A stretch of DNA of 64,000 nt from Trichoplusia ni (Eukaryota > Arthropoda > Insecta > Lepidoptera > Noctuidae): the NCBI RefSeq assembly GCF_003590095.1, contig NC_039486.1, forward strand, positions 6,446,336 through 6,510,335, in the 5' to 3' direction. The notes below the pieces were generated by a model. It ran no database searches, was not told the origin of the DNA, and saw only the letters and a program-made list of their open reading frames with translations. Of the stretch, positions 14,201 through 25,580 are shown one piece after another. The translations under genes were made by a program, and so were the position numbers. Each line of letters starts with the position of its first letter. Position 1 is the first letter of the stretch.

Positions 14201-15249
14201 CATTCCGTCTACAATAAATTTCAGCATACAATGTGCATCAACAAATAAAGAACAAAGATACATTTCTTTGTTCTTGCATTATTTATGCATGCTGCAGTAA
14301 ACGTCTACTTATATTCTTCCAACCTGAATATCTAGCTAGGTATATTTTACTGATTATCGATTTTTATTTCAGACTAGCGCAAAGCGTCCGGGCAGTGATG
14401 GCGATATCGATATTTTTATCATATTGCCTACAGTTCTACGTTCCCATGAACATAGTATGGCCGTATGTGAAATCAAAACTTACATCGGAACAAACACTCA
14501 AACACGGTGAAGCAGTGACTCGGTTTGTGCTAATTTCAATAACATGTAAGTCGATTTCGTATATTTTACCTTGATTTTTTAAGCTACCTCTAGCTTCCCA
14601 CGTAAGAATTGATTGTTATAAACGCTACGAAAAATCTGTCAAAGTTCAAGCTGAAAGGTAAACAGATATTGTTGACCTTTATTCTACCAATCCGTTGACC
14701 GGATGATTTAGCATGTTTATCGAAACAAACAGATTAATTTGGTCGTGATATCCCAACAATTTCTGTCTGGCTCATAGGTTATCGAATATGGACTCAAACA
14801 ATTGGTAGTGGGAATATTTTATGTTTAATTATCTCATTCGTATCAAACATGTCTATCGTTACAACAAATATTGATTTTTAACTCACCTACTTATTATAGT
14901 GGAATAAATCGTGGGAAGTATAGGTACTTGTCTACCTACCAAGCTTTATTTGTGTTTGCGACTATGTTGATATTTTATAGGCGTCTAATGATAAGCCTTA
15001 TCTGTTTCAGTTTTAGCGGCAGCCCTGATTCCGAACTTGAGTGGAATAATTTCATTGGTGGGGGCGTTTAGCAGCTCTGCGCTTGCGCTGATCTTCCCAC
15101 CACTCATAGAAATCATGACGTGCTGGCCTGACCAGCTAGGCAAGAACCGCTGGAAGCTCTACAAAGACATCGTGATAATCATCTTCGGTGTCACAGGCTT
15201 CATATTTGGCACTTTCATTAACGTAAAGAATATATTTTTCGACGGATAA
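8203..15249 (+). CDS. proton-coupled amino acid transporter (SLC36/PAT family)
   Basis: This is a multi-pass H+/amino-acid symporter of the SLC36 (AAAP) family, related to Drosophila pathetic and CG1139. These proteins act at plasma or lysosomal membranes and feed TOR signalling. Six exons join in frame: 8203-8458, 8777-8954, 11093-11450, 13158-13333, 14373-14545 and 15011-15249, giving 459 aa. A hydrophilic N-terminus of about 60 residues precedes the family signature HLLKANIGTGILAMPDAFKNAG. It is followed by GTLLMGAICTHCMHVLV, YAFEGIGVILPLENNMKTP (spliced across 11450/13158) and WNGVLNTGMVIVACLYTAIGFFGYLKYG. About ten further hydrophobic segments run to the C-terminus NVKNIFFDG. All five introns are GT-AG. 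Introns 2 and 4 carry mobile-element debris. The family is secure; substrate and paralogue were not determined. Confidence 0.92.
9958..10041 (+). mobile_element. LINE 3'-end relic (RT C-terminus and tail)
   Basis: An open frame ending at 10041 reads IAKDREVKKRKGEDFAQQG, which resembles the last residues of lepidopteran RTE/CR1-type LINE reverse transcriptases (AKDRExWKxxGEAFAQQW). The DNA 'aggactttgcccagcaggg' matches the GGCCTTTGCCCAGCAGTGG tail motif of such elements. Only the last part of a 5'-truncated insertion remains, inside intron 2 of the SLC36 gene. The exact family was not determined. Confidence 0.5.
10520..10640 (+). repeat. possible degenerate SINE fragment
   Basis: The block around 'aacgaataccgggtcgggtc' resembles the box-B flank (TTCGATTCCCGGGTCGGGC) of tRNA-derived lepidopteran SINEs. 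It is heavily mutated and no full box A is visible. It lies within intron 2 of the SLC36 transporter. Confidence 0.3.
13388..13717 (+). mobile_element. internally deleted hAT transposon relic with 8-bp TSD
   Basis: This is a 330-bp element in intron 4 of the SLC36 gene. The left end CATGGGCGTAGCCA (13388-13401) matches the inverted right end (13704-13717) at 13 of 14 positions. Both flanks carry the same 8 bp, CTACTATT (13380-13387 and 13718-13725), the target-site duplication length of hAT transposons. The interior retains pieces of the C-terminal hAT dimerisation region in shifted frames: PTALAIFLAQPCPTV at about 13552-13597, ERSFSIQRVK at about 13601-13630, and LRRLSMSENSL up to a stop at about 13669. 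At least two small indels break the frame, so it cannot encode transposase. Boundaries are seen directly; the superfamily comes from the TSD length plus the ERSFS motif. Confidence 0.8.
13730..13945. repeat. dispersed repeat copy 1 (AAACGGCTGGAC motif)
   Basis: The segment 'ctcaaacggctggacagatt' at 13782-13801 continues as 'tcgataaaatttggta'. It is the conserved core of a repeat very common in insect genomes (AACGGCTGRACCGATTTnnATGAAATTTGGTA). A second copy of the core is at 29525. Limits are approximate, because only the core and its immediate flank are recognisable. I did not assign the element class. Confidence 0.5.
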
Positions 15250-17592
15250 ACCAATGACTAAAAAAAACATGACGAAATAGGAAATATTAACCAAAGAATT
15301 TTATATAATTGTTTTTTGTTTTATATGATAATCATGACAATAATTGTGTGTAGTAAATGTTTCAAAATATTTTGCTTTATAAAAAATATTTACTTAGCTT
15401 ATAGGTGTTGATTAATTGACAAGCTCAGCTTATTTTTACACGTTTATTTTATATAGGACATTTTTAGTATCACTTTATTATAAAAAAATGTTAATTCAAT
15501 GGGTATTATTTAGAACTTGAATTGCTATGACTATGAGCTTGTACGAATTATATCTTGTAGATGACTGTGTACATACTATGTGTGCATTCACTTTCATTAG
15601 AAATTCTTTAACGCGCATTGTGCGTGTATTTACTGTAAGCAGCTAAACAATATGAGATTATAATGATGTTTACATTCCACTGTTACTCTAAACATAATTA
15701 TGATGTTGTACCTGTCGGTATTTTTATGTGATCGTAGTACCTACCTATTTTATATATTATAATATTAAATTATTTTGTTAGATCCTTAAATCCTTGTTTA
15801 GTTATTTTTAAACGAAAAGTCTATTTACTGTAACTAAATTAAGAAATATATTAGAAAGTAAAAATAGAATCTATGTAAATATTGAGTATCGGAACATTCG
15901 AATGTTTAAAATATAATTGTTTATTGCATTTACTGTGGGTGCTTATGTAGTTCAATGTGTTTTGGTCTCTTTAATAATTGTGAATTTGTGAATTATGCTT
16001 TATAATGTAATGCATTGTTTTATTAGCAGACTTGTTGTATACAACTCAAAATAGTATGTGTCGTAAAGTTGTTGAATCGTCGCCGTCGTGGGCAAGTTAG
16101 TTGAAATTCATAAAATATTAGAAACATTAACAAGTCTGTATGAGTGTTCACTTTTAAAACATCTGAGTATTTACTAATATTATAATAACTCGCGAAGTGG
16201 ATTTATGTATTTATTTCATAACGGTAAGACTCGCGATTCTTCCTCGGCGTCAGCCCATATCCCAACCGGATTTATTACTCATGTTTGTTCCGGTAACTTG
16301 TCGAGCAATCCGGTAAATACGCGAAGTAAACCGTTATAAAATAAATAATCGAAATCTTTGCCCATGAGAGCCATAATTTCTAAGTAAATTTCATAAATGG
16401 TAAGCAATGTAAATCTTCACATTTTAATTATTTAAAAAGCAAGCTATATTAATGCTATAAATTAAAGATCTGTAATCGTTTACTATTTACGCTCTTACGA
16501 ATGTGTGTAGAATCTGTTCATAAATCTCAAATAATTCATAATTATTGTTTGCCTATTTAGTGGTGATGTACTTATGTCAACAAAATATAGATAATGATGC
16601 AAATGATCATTTTGTTTTTATATATTTTAAACCTAAATCACTGTCTAGCTTGAATCATATCTACAGTGTAAACTTTCCTTAAGTATTCTACCGAATAAGT
16701 CGCTCTTGCCAAATATATATTTTAACTGAGAATAGTTATTAGTATTACTGACTCTTAGCACAAACATCTCAGATAGATGGGACTAGGCAAAAAGCCATTT
16801 TCTTTTCTAAAGCCTCCTATTTTCTTTAAAAATTGACAAGTTTCGCTCATACCAAAAAAAAATTAATAACTAACATTTTTGAGTCTGCTGCTTGCAAAGT
16901 GGTTTCTGATTAAAATCGATGTGGACTTAACCCTGATACGGATACTCCAGAATTTGTATCAGCTATAGCAGTGTATTAGCCTATAGCTTAGAGAACAAGA
17001 ATAATTTTATAAAATACCAAGGCCCTATCGACTTATTTTAATTAAACCGGCTAAACCACCTGTTGGGCCAAATTTTTATCCGTTTTCACTTTTTTTTACA
17101 ATATAGCAACACCTACTTTCGTTCTAAAATTATTTATGAATGGACGAATAAAATAGTCAAAATAGTCGATTTACTAAAACTGAGCTCATTTACTGAAAAG
17201 TATAGTGTAGCCTATATATAATATAGCCCTTAAAACCTGTATAGTTACTATGGAATCCTGCTCAGATTCATTTAGAATAATCTAAAAATCATGTAAGATG
17301 CCTAGAATTACTACGGCATCGGCATGTCGAGTTTATTTACGTGAAAGTATCCTTGTTGCAATAATCTTGAAGCTTGAAGAAATACATCAAACTTTTCTAC
17401 TTATTTAATCTACGTCATTTAATTTATGGTAATTTTTAAATGTATGATTTTTGATTAATAAATTAAAAGCAAATAGTAAGAAAATGGTTTCAACAATTGA
17501 CAGCTACCGAGAATACCATGCCCAATTCCGATTGGACGTAATAAAACACGCAACACTACTGTGAAATGTCATTCACCGACAACAATTAAAAA
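15250..17592. other. SLC36 3' UTR and intergenic DNA
   Basis: This is AT-rich sequence downstream of the SLC36 stop codon, with no coding homology. It contains the foldback element at 16199-16356, listed separately. The final 100 bp, including an inverted CCAAT-like 'gattgg' near 17531, lead into the intronless ELAV-like gene and probably carry its promoter. Confidence 0.5.
16199..16356. repeat. imperfect foldback/hairpin element
   Basis: The left arm (about 16199-16235) runs from 'ggatttatgtatttatttc' into an 'ataacggta' core and ends near 'tcgcg'. It pairs with the inverted right arm (about 16318-16356), which contains 'acgcgaagtaaaccgttata'. The arms are about 38 bp with a spacer of about 80 bp, and pairing is strong but imperfect. 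No target duplication was recognised. It may be a degenerate MITE or foldback element, or a structured 3' UTR element. Confidence 0.5.
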
Positions 17593-18498
17593 ATGTCGGA
17601 ATCGTGTCAAGACGGTAATTGTCAAGGAAATAATGAATATGGGCCCGACGAATCACCCACCAAACTTATCGTCAATTACATTCCTGAAGTCATGACGCAG
17701 GATATGATGTTCTCACTATTTTCAACAATGGGCAAACTGGAAAGTTGTAAATTGATAGCGAACCGAGGCTATGGGTTCGTCGAGTACTCTCGTCCCGAGG
17801 ATGCAGTTAAGGCAAGAAAGGCGTTTAACGGCCTGCTGATGCAAAACAAGACGCTGAAAGTGTCGCACGCGCTTCTCAATCCAGAGTTAAAACCTCCTTC
17901 GAAACCTGAAGCTGACTGGAACCTCTACGTGTGTAACCTGCCTAATGAACTGACCTTGCAGGATTTACATGGACTGTTCGCACAATTTGGTAAAATAGTT
18001 AATTCCCGTATAGCGGCAGGTATAGCATTTGTTTTATACGAACACCAATATGAAGCGGAGAGAGCTATTCAGAACATAAATGGCACTACTCCGCCTGGCT
18101 TTCTACACCCTTTAACAGTTAAGTATGCTAATAAGAGTAACCCTAATAAACATAAAAACAATAATAATAACTTTGCTAAAAGTGCTCTTGTAAGACCTTA
18201 TCATTGGATTAATCATATGAACGCGATAGGCGATCACAATTCTCCAAGTACGTGGTCTATATACATTTATAATATTGCCCCGGAGGTGGAAGAGTTGACT
18301 CTGTGGCAACTATTTGGTCCATATGGTGCTATTGTATCTGTTAAGATAATCAAAGATCATTCAACTAATAAGAGTAAAGGATTTGGTTTTGTAACAATGA
18401 GAAATTATGACCAAGCGGCGATGGCAATACAGGCACTGAACGGATACGTTCTACATGGCCAACCTCTCTCGGTTAGTTTCAAAACCCAAAAGAGATAA
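17593..18498 (+). CDS. intronless ELAV/Hu-like RNA-binding protein, three RRMs
   Basis: This is a single uninterrupted 301-codon frame encoding a protein of the ELAV/Hu family, whose members bind AU-rich RNA and control neuronal splicing and stability. RRM1 (about 24-92) has RNP2 LIVNYI and RNP1 RGYGFVEY. RRM2 (about 110-180) has RNP2 LYVCNL and a weak RNP1, GIAFVLYE. An Asn/Lys-rich hinge (183-193) follows. RRM3 (about 222-297) has RNP2 IYIYNI and canonical RNP1 KGFGFVTM. The beta2-beta3 loops of RRM1 and RRM2 are clearly shortened compared with typical ELAV proteins, while RRM3 is full length. Lack of introns suggests origin by retroposition. Codon use is ordinary and the frame is intact, so the gene is probably functional. 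The start ATG follows aattaaaaa. Orthology to a specific elav/fne/Rbp9 gene is not resolved. Confidence 0.85.
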   Translation: MSESCQDGNCQGNNEYGPDESPTKLIVNYIPEVMTQDMMFSLFSTMGKLESCKLIANRGYGFVEYSRPEDAVKARKAFNGLLMQNKTLKVSHALLNPELKPPSKPEADWNLYVCNLPNELTLQDLHGLFAQFGKIVNSRIAAGIAFVLYEHQYEAERAIQNINGTTPPGFLHPLTVKYANKSNPNKHKNNNNNFAKSALVRPYHWINHMNAIGDHNSPSTWSIYIYNIAPEVEELTLWQLFGPYGAIVSVKIIKDHSTNKSKGFGFVTMRNYDQAAMAIQALNGYVLHGQPLSVSFKTQKR

Positions 18499-18516
18499 TG
18501 CTTATGTGAAAGACTT

Positions 18517-18522
18517 AATAAA
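18517..18522 (+). terminator. poly(A) signal AATAAA
   Basis: A canonical AATAAA lies 19 nt after the stop codon of the intronless ELAV-like gene. Further candidates lie downstream, so the site actually used is uncertain. Confidence 0.4.
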
Positions 18523-21179
18523 CTTTACAATATCAATACAGTAATAAATAGACAAAAAGAATACTTTAATTAATTGGCATTATCAAATACTGCAAATAAA
18601 ACTTTTCCGACCCAGAACTTGTGTACACACCACCACTGTATGTGCAGTCAGTTGACTCTTGTTGAAAATATTATATTACTTTGAGCTATCGACATTGTTA
18701 AGTTTGTTTATGAATAATAATTTATTCAGTTTGCTCGTTAAATGTTTCAAGTTTACTAGAAGTTTAAGATTGTATTGAATATGATTGTTGTTTGGAAGTT
18801 CAACATCAGTTGTGAGCTGTAATGCTTTCATTATTTTAATCTTATTATTTAAGTATAATAAACCATTTTAAAGAAAGTGCTTTTACAAGATCTAACTAAT
18901 TGATAAGCCACATTGAGATGTTTAATCAGCTACTAGTTTTAGTTGTACACTTTTTATAACATGATGTCTATTTAGGTAGTGAAAACGAAATCTAGATTAT
19001 ATCATATTTATACATTTAGTATAAAAATTTGCTGAATTAAAGTTCATTTTCACAATTTTAAATTGTGTTTTGATTTTATTATCACCCTGTCTTACTCTAA
19101 GTATCGAATGTTTTGTATTCAAATCTTCACTTTAGTGTTGATATCATTTTATATCAAGTAGTTAGATATAGTTAGTAGTGTATGATGAAATATGTAACAT
19201 ACCTTAAACATTATTACATTTTAATATTGTATTACTATATATTAATATATTCATGTTTTTGCATTGACATCTTAACTCATAAATACTACTATTATTTTAT
19301 TACAATAAATATATCAAATTATTTGTACCATCATATTTACGACTCATTTCATAACCCACCCACTTCGCCCATGTGGGGCGTGAACTACATACCACAACCT
19401 TGCATGTTTCTCAAGAGATGGCGCTTTTACTTACTTTAGTCGCGCCTAAAAATACTATTTATAGGTATACATTAGAAATAGCTGCTAGTACTCCTGCTAG
19501 CTGCTGTACTACTCATTTTGTTCCTAGTAATCAGTATAATTGCCCTATCAGGTAATTCAAATTTAGAATTACATAAAGTGTAATCTATCACGTATGTGCC
19601 TTTATCCATGTAGTAAGCAGAGGAGTGCTGCTTGCTAGTCCTCCCTATATTTCGCAAGTTCTTTCAAACCTTTTTTATAATTTATTGTCTTACTTTCAAT
19701 ATTTCTATTACCTATTCGCAAAATACTTCTGTGGAAACAATTAAAATCTGAAATAAATTACTTGTTGATGCATCCGTTACATGCATACCATGAATAATTA
19801 TATTTATAGCGTAGAAAATGATTTACACTTGAGAACTTTTTATTTTATTTTTTAAATAAATTAGAATTGGAACAAAATTTATCGCAACAGGCGCAGTGGT
19901 TTACCGCAACGGTTGGCGCAGTTCACGCCCGTTTTAGGCATTGTGTTTAATGAAACTAAGTATATAACTCGTTTTGTTCAACTTTACTATCATAGATGCA
20001 TTATAAATTCTATGTCAGTGTAAAGTTATGAACTATGAGTAACATTAATTGATTCAACCGATGAAGTTCAACTGAACGAGGGTTTATCGCTATTTAGAGG
20101 GTACAAATCATTGGGTCGTTTCTCAACTCTAGCAATTAATTCTTCTTAGGTACGATTAACCTATGTATTATATTCGATGAAGGTCTACCAACTTCGTCGA
20201 CGACGTAATAAAAGTGTTCATTTGTTCCGTAATACACCCAGCACAGGCTACTAATCCTAGGTAGAAACCTACCTACCCAATTAATAACTAGTAGTATGAC
20301 ATGACGTGTCTTTGTAACTAAGCGACACAAGCTTTCGTATTTTGTCCATTAAAAATTAAACTTATTTAAACTTAAGACAGTTTTTTTACAAGAATTTTGT
20401 ACTTTATTTATATTGCATAATAAATATAAATATAAAATTCACACATACAATTTATTTTTGGAGTCAATGACCTCACTTTCCCGATTCCCGCTTATAAATT
20501 TCGCGATTGTGACATAACTAGGTATAATGTGCCTACTACGGATGAAGTAACGGCATAGTTACCTTACCTATACATATATTATGCATACTAAGGTAGACAA
20601 ACAATAAGGCGAACAAATACCCATTAAAAAGTAAAAAGTAATTAGAAGTGTTGTTAATTACGTTTTTAATTATATGATTTACCAAAATCAGTCTTAGTCA
20701 TTGATTAACAGTAAAACATGCCAGTAATATATTAGAAAAGAAAAATCTAGGATTCAAGGTCTTTCTGTTATCATCATCCTTACTGATGAAAAGTTCAATA
20801 TCAACGATTTAGATTGAGCTAATGACTTTTTACAACTTTCCAATTATCATCAATGCAGATATCAATGTAAACCAGCGCCACCTTTTGATAACATTACGAA
20901 ACAAATCAAGTAACTTTCGCCTTTCGATTTTGTCTATCAGAATATTCGAATGTTTTAAATTGTAAATAGAAATACAAAAAGAATGAAACCTTTATACTTA
21001 AGTTAACTATGTTTCTAACTTACGACAAAATTTAAATAAAGCTCGCTTTTATGTCTGAAGCGCGCATGCTCAAAGGGTAAATGAATCAATATCAGGTGTT
21101 AGGTGCCGCGGGTCACGCAACCGGATTTGTTTTTAGTTTAGTTTGAATAGTCCTTATAATTTTTAATAGTTGGGGTAGG
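18523..21179. other. intergenic interval
   Basis: About 2.6 kb between the ELAV-like gene and the palmitoyltransferase. The small open frames at 19182-19657 and 20136-20330 have no recognisable domains. I see no gene here. Confidence 0.5.
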
Positions 21180-21281
21180 ACATAAAGTTTCACAGTGCGT
21201 TTGTGTGCCGGCGATACGGCCGTGGCGGACGGAGAGGGTTCTGTGGTCGCGGGGGGCGTCGGCCTCGCCGTGAGTAGCAAG
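21180..21281 (+). other. putative first exon of the DHHC palmitoyltransferase gene
   Basis: A GC-rich block ends in two good donors, GCC/GTGAGT (exon end 21269) and AAG/GTGAGG (exon end 21281). They are 12 nt apart and in the same phase. The frame from 21186 is open and would join in phase 0 to the next exon at 21891. It has no ATG after the in-frame TAA at 21183. Codons from 21222 read VADGEGSVVAGG. Whether it is 5' UTR or coding through a non-AUG or lost start cannot be told from sequence. Confidence 0.45.
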
Positions 21282-21890
21282 GTGAGGGAATGCCCAGTCC
21301 ATATTTTCCTACCATTTCATTGGAATCATTAACGCCTATGCGTGAAAAGTTTACACTTTTGTGCCGTGACGAGACATCGAAGTGCTCGTAAAACTAACAA
21401 GAAACCCGAGCCTGTTATTGTGTACTCTAAATACATTATATAACATTCAATGTTAAAAATAATTGATTGAAGTGAAACAAGATATGCAGTATGTAAAGAA
21501 GTTCAACAAGGATCTGAATGCAGCAAATGAAAATTAACATTTGAGTGGTGCTTTCGATGCACGGCAAAAATGTATAACATGCTAAAGGTAATTGTGTAGC
21601 AAATATACCTCCTTTTATAAACAAACATTATATACTTACTAAGCATGACATTAATTTGAGTATATGTAAAGTAATTGGCATAAAAATCCATTATTGTCAT
21701 GCCGGTTATGCATAACCAGTATCAGCCAACAATTTTCAGCACAATTTGACACCCTAATTCTTTTGTTGATTCTACTAGCTATACCCATCATCCTTAAGCT
21801 GAGTCATTTTGCCACCTTTACACATTCCATCCATCTCCTCTTTCGGTTTATTATTTCTCTATTTAGTACAAGCATTTTCTAATTTTGTAG

Positions 21891-24800
21891 GTGTACCCTA
21901 GTCCGGGGGCGGCGCGCGGCGTGTGGGCGCTGCCGCAGCCGCCCCCCTGCACGATGGCGGCGGAGGAGCCTCTGCCCCCGTGCTCCCCTATGTCACCGGA
22001 CGCGCCAGCAGCGCCCCCGAGGACTATAACCAGCATCAATCAGCATTCTGACCTACATCAGCTCATTTTTGAAGCTGTGCGATCCGGGTTAGTTTTTATT
22101 ATGACACGCGAGAAGCAAATAATTACAGCTAAGCTAATTATAGATTCTATTGATAAATATGTGATTCTGAAAGTTGTAATGGCATTAAAGTGCCAAATGG
22201 ATAGAATGCAAATATTATTTCTGGATGTTTTTTTAACAGGGAAGTGTCAGAAATTGAGAGGCTTGTAGAAAAACTGGGTGTAGAAGTGCTGAGCGCTCGA
22301 GATCAGCATGGGTACACTCCAGCTCACTGGGCTGCACTGGACGGCAGCGTCGCCGTCATGCGCTACCTCATAGAACGAGGAGCACCTATTGATCTCTCTT
22401 GTTTAGGCACGCAGGTAAATTACACATAATACTCAGATAATACTAGTCATACAAAATACTCTATGCAATGTGAAATTACGTACCTTCCTTTTGGTTTAGG
22501 GCCCCCGTCCGATCCACTGGGCTTGCCGCAAGGGCCACGCGTCTGTGGTTCAGGTTCTGTTGCAATCTGGAGTTGCTGTCAATGCTGCTGATTTCAAAGG
22601 TACCTAGATAATATTTGATCATTTTGAAGAGTTGGTGCCTAGATGGATCTTTATTAACTAAATTAACCTTCTTTGCAGGTTTAACACCTCTGATGACAGC
22701 TTGCATGTATGGAAAGACCGCAACGGCTGCATATCTCCTGGGCATGGGTGCAGCGACCAGGCTTTCAGACATCAATGGAGACACCGCCCTCCATTGGGCA
22801 GCATACAAGGGTCACGCAGATTTAGTACGCCTGCTAATTTATTCAGGAGTACCTTTGCACTGCACTGATAATTTCGGTTCCACGCCATTACATTTGGCCT
22901 GTCTCTCTGGAAATCTGACTTGCGTTAGGTTGCTCTGTGAGAAGGTACGAAAACGGAACAAATAACTAACTCGGGAATAGGTTTTGGACTGCATACCTAA
23001 TATGTTAATTTTCATTTATTTATTTTGTAGGTCAAGGCTGAACTGGAACCTCGTGATAAAAATGGGAAAACTCCGTTAATGCTAGCTCAAAGTCATCGAC
23101 ATATTGAAGTGGTGAAATTACTGCAAAAAGAGATGAAACGTAAATCTCATTGGATGCCACCACTCTCAGAGCTATGGGCTCTCTTATTTGGAGGGGCAGG
23201 GGACTCTAAGGGACCCCTACTTTTCTTCCTAGTATCAGTACTTCTATGGGGTTATCCAATGTATATAATTAGATGCATACCTTTGACTTGGAATACATTG
23301 CGTCTATCTCATTATTGCTTTCTATATTGGAATGCCATTATGTGGTTAAGCTGGGTAATCGCTAATAGACGGGATCCGGGCTACATGCCACAGAATTCGG
23401 AGACCTATTACAGAGCTATCAGGCAGATCCCGTACTACGACAAATGGAAGAAGAGGAATGTTATTCTGTCCCGGTTGTGCCATACATGTCGGTGTTTGCG
23501 ACCCTTGAGGTTGGTTCAAAAAGTTTATCTTACGATATATTAAAGTGTTAATATACCTAGTGTATTTCCTTTTGCGGCTATAGAAGACTGAAACTTTATG
23601 TGGGCAAGGTGTTTAATAACGGTTGGCAAACGCTATTATCGCGGTTGAAGTCTTTTTCGGAGACAAATTTGTTATGCAGCCAGACAGCATAACTTTCACT
23701 TATCGCATTTGCAATTACTCAAGCTTCAGTAGCTTCTAAGAATCTATTGAAGCCCTAGAGACAGTGTCTCAGTAATTTTCATTTTCGAAGGACCTAAATT
23801 AATTTAGTGGTTAATAGATGTGTTTATTTTGCTCTTTAGCTGCCTACTTAACTTGCAAATTGCCTGCAAACTTCCTACCTAAATGTAGGACAACACTTAA
23901 ACTGTAGACTACCTACCTAAATGTAGATTCAAAAAGAGGTGTTTCAACACAAGTTTTAATAAAATGTATTGTATTAGATATGTAAGCAGGTAGCAACTAG
24001 CGAAATCAATTATCGACAGGTGTTATTTATTTGTAGGCAATAGCGTTGCCTTTATTTTATTCGATGCAGTCGCCATATCATTTTGATAAATTATTTTGCG
24101 ACGTCATAAACCTTTTTCATCAAACCGACTGGTTTGTGGCACCGTTAAATATGGACCAATTTTAAATATGGTTTTTTTTCCAGGGCTAAACATTGCCGTA
24201 TCTGCAAACGTTGTGTGGCCTATTTCGACCACCACTGCCCCTTCATCTACAACTGTGTGGGTGTCCGCAACAGGATGTGGTTCTTCCTGTTTGTGATGAG
24301 CGTGGCTATAAACTGCACTCTGTCCATATACTTCGCTTGCTACTGCCTTTTACTTGAAGGATTTGGGCTCCTTTATGTCCTGGGGCTATTGGAAGCTATC
24401 ACTTTTTGTGCCTTGGGATGGATCCTCACATGTACTTCCGTAAGTATTTAAGACTTGCTTTTCAAATTCTCCTACGTATAGGGTATACCTGCTCACCTGG
24501 GTTTAAATTAGGATGTATCATTAGATAGATAAGAACAGTTAAAAATGTAGGTACAGCCTCGAAAACGGAGAGAGATAGCGTCAGCTACCATAATGATTGA
24601 TTGTAGTTCTACTTTTTAATGTTGACCTGCTCAATGTAATTTTATCAGCGTGCACGAGAAGAACTGATTGCTAATCCACAGGAGCAGACTTTTATATAAA
24701 GAATTTTTCTGCCACCAAAGCAAATATTAAAATTCAAAAGAAAAATATTCTACCTCACAGTCCGGGTATTCGGGCTTTATTATCAAAAAAGCAATTTTCG

Positions 24801-25580
24801 TTCAATTCAAATTATCTTGTTAGTCATTACAGAGTTCAATGACACATCGACCTCACGTGATTATGTTTAAGTAGGTTAACAATTACTTACTAGGTAGGCA
24901 TCAGTACAGCTACCTCTTTCATTTTATGCGAGGCAGGCATTTATAAACATTCCTGTTTGGAGTAATTTTGATAACGCAAAATGGCGTAGTCAACGTAATT
25001 ATTTCGAATTAGGTAAATTGATAAATGAATTATCAAGAATTATTATTTTGGGGCAAAGCACGGGATCTTGAGCTCTAGAAACACTTATGAATAAAAGTGG
25101 ATACCTATTGTTATGCTAGTTATGTGTAAAATTGTCTGCGCATCGTGAATTTGTCAAATGTGATGACTTGGGCACATTAAACAATTATAGAACTTTATCA
25201 ATTAGGTATATAAAAATACATCCAGTTCTTTCTACAGGTTATTTTATACATACCTATCTACATATTTAGCAAAGAACTTTCATTTTTCAATTATAAAGAA
25301 CATAGGTCTCGATTTTTAACCCCAAGTTGCTTTATGTCTATTGTCAAGAAAACTGAAATATATAATGACTAACGATGATTAATTTCAGATTCTACACGCC
25401 TGCATGAATTTGACGACGAACGAAATGTTCAATTACAAAAGATATCCCTATTTGAGAGATAAAAGGGGTCGTTATCAGAATCCGTTTTCCCGGGGCCCTA
25501 TTATGAACTTAATCGAGTTCTTTGTGTGCCTACCCGACAAATGCGACGAACAAGATATATTCCACGAGGAGAACATATGA
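21891..25580 (+). CDS. ankyrin-repeat DHHC palmitoyltransferase (patsas/HIP14-like)
   Basis: This is a protein S-acyltransferase that attaches palmitate to cysteines of target proteins at Golgi or vesicle membranes. Exons are 21891-22087 (ATG at 21954), 22240-22414, 22500-22599, 22679-22944, 23031-23509, 24184-24439 and 25389-25580. From ATG they give 533 aa with consistent phases. Residues about 50-250 contain six or so ankyrin repeats (DQHGYTPAHWAALDG, RPIHWACRKGHASVV, DTALHWAAYKGHADLV, STPLHLACLSGNLTCV). Two hydrophobic segments (GPLLFFLVSVLLWGYPMYII; YWNAIMWLSWVIA) precede the Cys-rich domain. That domain starts SRLCHTCRCLRPLR and continues HCRICKRCVAYFDHHC, with the catalytic DHHC at 400-403. 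Two more membrane segments and the NPFSRGPIMNLIEFFVC motif follow. Domain order is that of ZDHHC17/HIP14 and Drosophila patsas; I favour patsas. Confidence 0.9.
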
